This document shows, one piece after another, positions 60,799 to 64,000 of a DNA stretch of 64,000 nucleotides. Origin of the DNA: Cryptomeria japonica (taxonomy: Eukaryota > Streptophyta > Pinopsida > Cupressales > Cupressaceae); assembly GCF_030272615.1 (NCBI RefSeq), contig NW_026729174.1, positions 95,803-159,802 of the forward strand, in the 5' to 3' direction. The translations under genes and the position numbers were made by a program. How positions within the stretch are numbered: the stretch's first letter is position 1; each line of letters opens with the position of its first letter. Under the pieces are notes generated by a model. It searched no databases. It was not told the DNA's origin and saw only the letters and a program-made list of their open reading frames with translations.

Positions 60799-63544
60799 AT
60801 GGGAATTGGGGGGAATAAGATAAAAAATTTCTTATAAGCTGGATGTGTAAGGTGGAATGAGAGGTTTTGTAGATGAATAAGGAATATCATGGGAAAGGAT
60901 AACCTTCTTTCCTTTGTCAGGATTATCCTTTTGGGGAGATTTGGGATGAACATCTTCGTCATCTAAAGGTTCATCTTTACTCATTTCTATGTGAGGGGAA
61001 AGATCATGAATAACATCATCCTCTCTCTATATACTTTGATGTTAAAGATAAGTCCTAGGAGAATAAGGAGGGTCTAAAGATGTAAGAATATTGATATTAT
61101 GATTTTGCCCCCCTTGCTCAAGGGTATGTGTATAAGAAGAGGATGGGCCCATATTGTTTTCCAATTCTTTCTCTTTTCCAAAAAGATCATTGGTTGATAT
61201 AGTAGCTCTCATCTTATTCACACAGGATACCCTAGGAGAGGTGCAAGAATTAGGTTTCTTGGGTTGTGATCTAAAAAAGCCTTAAGGTGATTAATACATG
61301 AAATGCATTTGGCTAATAACATCACCATAATGCAACAAAAATGATACATGAAATCTTTGAGATCAAATTGAAAAGGAAATGACTTTGAAATCCAAGCAAC
61401 ACAATATGACTAAGTGCTATGAATGAAAACAAGTAACATGAAATGAAGAAAGTCATTATCAAACACATGATTATAATAAATATATGTTAAAATTAATGTA
61501 ATCATATGTGAAATAGCAAATAAATCTAATCCATTGATTGCCATTGAAAGTTTCTTAATTAAAATCTTAATTTAATTGAAAAGAAGATCTAAAATTAGGA
61601 CCTTTTTATGAAAATAAATTTAAGTGTAGAAATTTGAATTCGTATTCGACCTTAAGGGGTGCAAAAATTGATAAAGTACGCCAATGTTTTGGATTTAAGC
61701 ATAAAAATACAGTCAATTCCAACTCCCAAAATTTTAGGAAAAAAGTTAAGGACCATTTGCAAAGTGCACTCGGTCCGACCAACTTTTTTCGAAAATTTTC
61801 AAGGATGATAGAAACTATGATTTTATTGCAGAATCCAAAAAAACTACTGATTTGGAGATGTCTAGATCGGTCAAATTAGTAGTCAAAGGTCGAAATAGGA
61901 GATTCTTAAAAATTAGGGTTTTGCCTTTTAATTACTTAATTTTTAGAATGAAAAGATAAATTTGAATTGTAATTTTGAAATAGAAATCAGATCTGAAACA
62001 AGCAATTAAAATGCTACAGTTCACAAGCTTAATTTGGTCAAAAAGAAAAATTAGCATTTTTATGTGATTAACCTCTAAATTTTGTAAAAAGATTAAACAT
62101 GGAAATGAATAATTGTGTATCGCTCGCCACATTGGAAGGGTGTGATTCTCCATTGCAATCGCATCTCCCTAAGGAGAGACACCTCCTATCGGGGGATACA
62201 TATGCACACGTTCTCCCTTCCATCTAAATACATACAAGAAACAATCACAACATATCGGGTATATATATATACTGTAAATCAGATTGATCAACAAAGATAG
62301 ATAGAAAATTAGAAATATAGTTTGCACATAGATATCAAATGAACATCATATCACATTCTGGCAGATCGAAAAATATACACACAGTCCGATCTAAAGACAA
62401 ACTCTTTCAATAAGGAGATTTGTTAGCGCACAGTAAACTTTCTATTATGTCGATGATTTACGAAGAACAAGTGTTGCATATGCATTGTAAGCTAATTAAA
62501 GAGTTTTAAATTCAATCTACTTCATTATTTCAGTTTAATTGATCTACATCTTCAGAAATTTCATGCATCTCATGCATAATTTCTGTTCCCGTGATCAATA
62601 TATCATTTGTAATCATACATATATTGAATTGTATTAATTCAGTTTTGATTTTCTTCTTTAATTTATTTACAAATTTTACTTCTTTATTTTCCAGCTAAAT
62701 CTATTTTATTTTGTATGGATAGCTGCAAAATTCCACAACAAAATTCCACAAGATTGATGACTAATTCAAGAGTGCGAAATCACTCAGCAAGTAGATTAAC
62801 ATACAGTCTGACATCCATACATTGCATCAGATTGTATATCTATTATTGCGGGTTAATATCCTACGGAGGACATCAATATATATGTAGTTCAATTTTATAC
62901 ATAACAAATTGAAGACATCTACAAACAGATATTGTTCTTTAGACTTAATTGATATCATATTGTGATCAAAGCAAAAAAATAAAATAAAAGTTAAAAATAC
63001 CTGCCTATTCTAATCTGATCAAAACTCAATAATTCTAAGGGGCAATTTTCCTAAGGACAATCATAGAATAGACATTTTGTTTCTATCAATCTCTTAAGAA
63101 GAGTTATTAGAGGTAAACAAATCAATTCATGTGAGTCTAAAAAAGACACATTCCCTTATATTGAACCCTTATATTCATATTAATTATTTATATTTTCTTA
63201 TTAGAGTTCTTGGATGGTAGCCTTTTAGTAGGATATGTCAAAAACTTGTAAATTTAAAGTCGATAAATCTAAGATATAATCCTAACATATATGTGATGAA
63301 TAATTTAAGTAAATTATAAAACAAAATTTATTTTTTAACAAATTATTTTCAAGAGGAAAAATATTAGTAGTCATCTTACAAATTTGGATCTACCAAACTA
63401 ATTGAATCTACTTGAACCAACCTAACAAACTCTTTTTTTCTATCTTTATATTATGACACATGATAAAATATTGAATGATAGATATTAAATTATTTCATTA
63501 AATAATCTTAAAACTATTTAGGACATAACATATGTAAGGAAGCA
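60799..63544. other. No gene recognised
   Basis: The left part (to about 61280) has minus-strand frames that may continue the element D gag region upstream. The remainder is AT-rich without identifiable motifs. No right LTR of D is visible. Confidence 0.45.
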
Positions 63545-64000
63545 AAGGTGTGCGGAAACGCTTCCTACGCTAATCTTGAGAGGACGGTTATGCAACTTTC
63601 AACTTAAATATTACTAAGATATCAATAAATGCACAATAAAGCATAAACAAAATAGCAATGAACACATAACACAATGATTACTGTGGGGAAACCCTTATGG
63701 GAGAAAAACCCCACCCTCCAAAACTCGCACAATGTATTATCAAATCAAGCTGATTACAATACACTTGCAGTGCAAGTTCTTACAGGAGTGCATCACCACA
63801 ACTCGAACTCAGAGAGACTCCTTCTAGCATCCAGTCTTGCAAAAAACTCAATTATCAAACTCCTCCCCAAGCCCTCCTTTTATAGTGATTTTACAACCTG
63901 GAAACCACTTGTGGTTTTACAAAACCATGGGCTTAACCACCATGCCACATGGTGCCCATTTTTGACATTTACATTTCCAAAATGGAAAAACAACTAGGTT
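63545..64000 (-). mobile_element. Partial LTR-like sequence with TATA box
   Basis: On the minus strand a TATA box is followed about 150 bp on by a GGGTTTTTCTCCCATAAGGG-type sequence and then GTTTCCCCAC, which resembles the transcript start/leader region of many plant Copia LTRs. No boundaries or coding motif are inside the window, so family and extent are uncertain. The long plus-strand frame across it is a shadow. Confidence 0.4.
63876..63885 (-). promoter_or_regulatory. TATA box of the partial LTR
   Basis: The minus strand reads CTATAAAAGG, a canonical plant TATA sequence, in the orientation of the LTR-like leader. Confidence 0.55.

Noticed and set aside
63674-63997. 107-codon plus-strand gene at the window end
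   Set aside because: It covers an LTR-like leader with a minus-strand TATA box; the predicted protein is unlike any family I know.

Overview
This is plant nuclear DNA that is almost entirely transposable-element sequence. The evidence is Ty3/Gypsy polyproteins of two plant lineages (a chromovirus and a Tat-type element), LTRs of 1.3 to 4.4 kb, initiator-Met-tRNA primer sites, AT-rich spacers and long AT/GA microsatellites. Element size and nesting suggest a large-genome seed plant, possibly a gymnosperm, but nothing here fixes the species. No intact host gene was found.

Layout. (1) 63-4222 and 8031-12379 are two copies of one long non-coding LTR family. Each has its own 5-bp target duplication (ATATA; TTCTA), so they are separate solo LTRs rather than one element. 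Each carries a GC-rich island. Between them lie a microsatellite, a gene-poor stretch and a decayed RNase H fragment on the minus strand (7524-8005). (2) 12703-13395 holds two dispersed repeat fragments. (3) 13396-50386 is a nest of three retrotransposons. Element A (plus strand, 25280-50386) has LTRs of about 4.4 kb but only about 340 bp of own internal sequence. Element B (minus strand, 29742-45878, 16.1 kb, Tat lineage with a second RNase H) sits inside A's internal region and is flanked by a TTAAT duplication. Element C (minus strand, 13396-25279, chromovirus) abuts the truncated 5' LTR of A and has lost the outer end of its own 3' LTR. (4) 50387-56411 is gene-free sequence with dispersed repeats, a long foldback and degenerate GGGTTA-type repeats. 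(5) 56412 to about 61 kb is a fourth minus-strand element, D: one LTR, a polypurine tract, a 66-bp tandem repeat and a decayed gag remnant, with no pol seen. (6) 63545-64000 resembles part of another LTR, with a TATA box on the minus strand.

All retroelement proteins are broken by stops or frameshifts, so nothing here is autonomous. The most unusual points are: a perfect 36-bp duplication of A's LTR/primer-site junction; an array of short hairpins in B's 3' region; plus-strand exon-like sequence inside B that looks like captured host sequence; A's giant-LTR, tiny-interior design; B's pol frame with ten stops and no frameshift between LTRs that are nearly identical where sampled; a near-identical patch within C's otherwise diverged LTRs; and a block of unrelated sequence swapped between the two solo LTRs.
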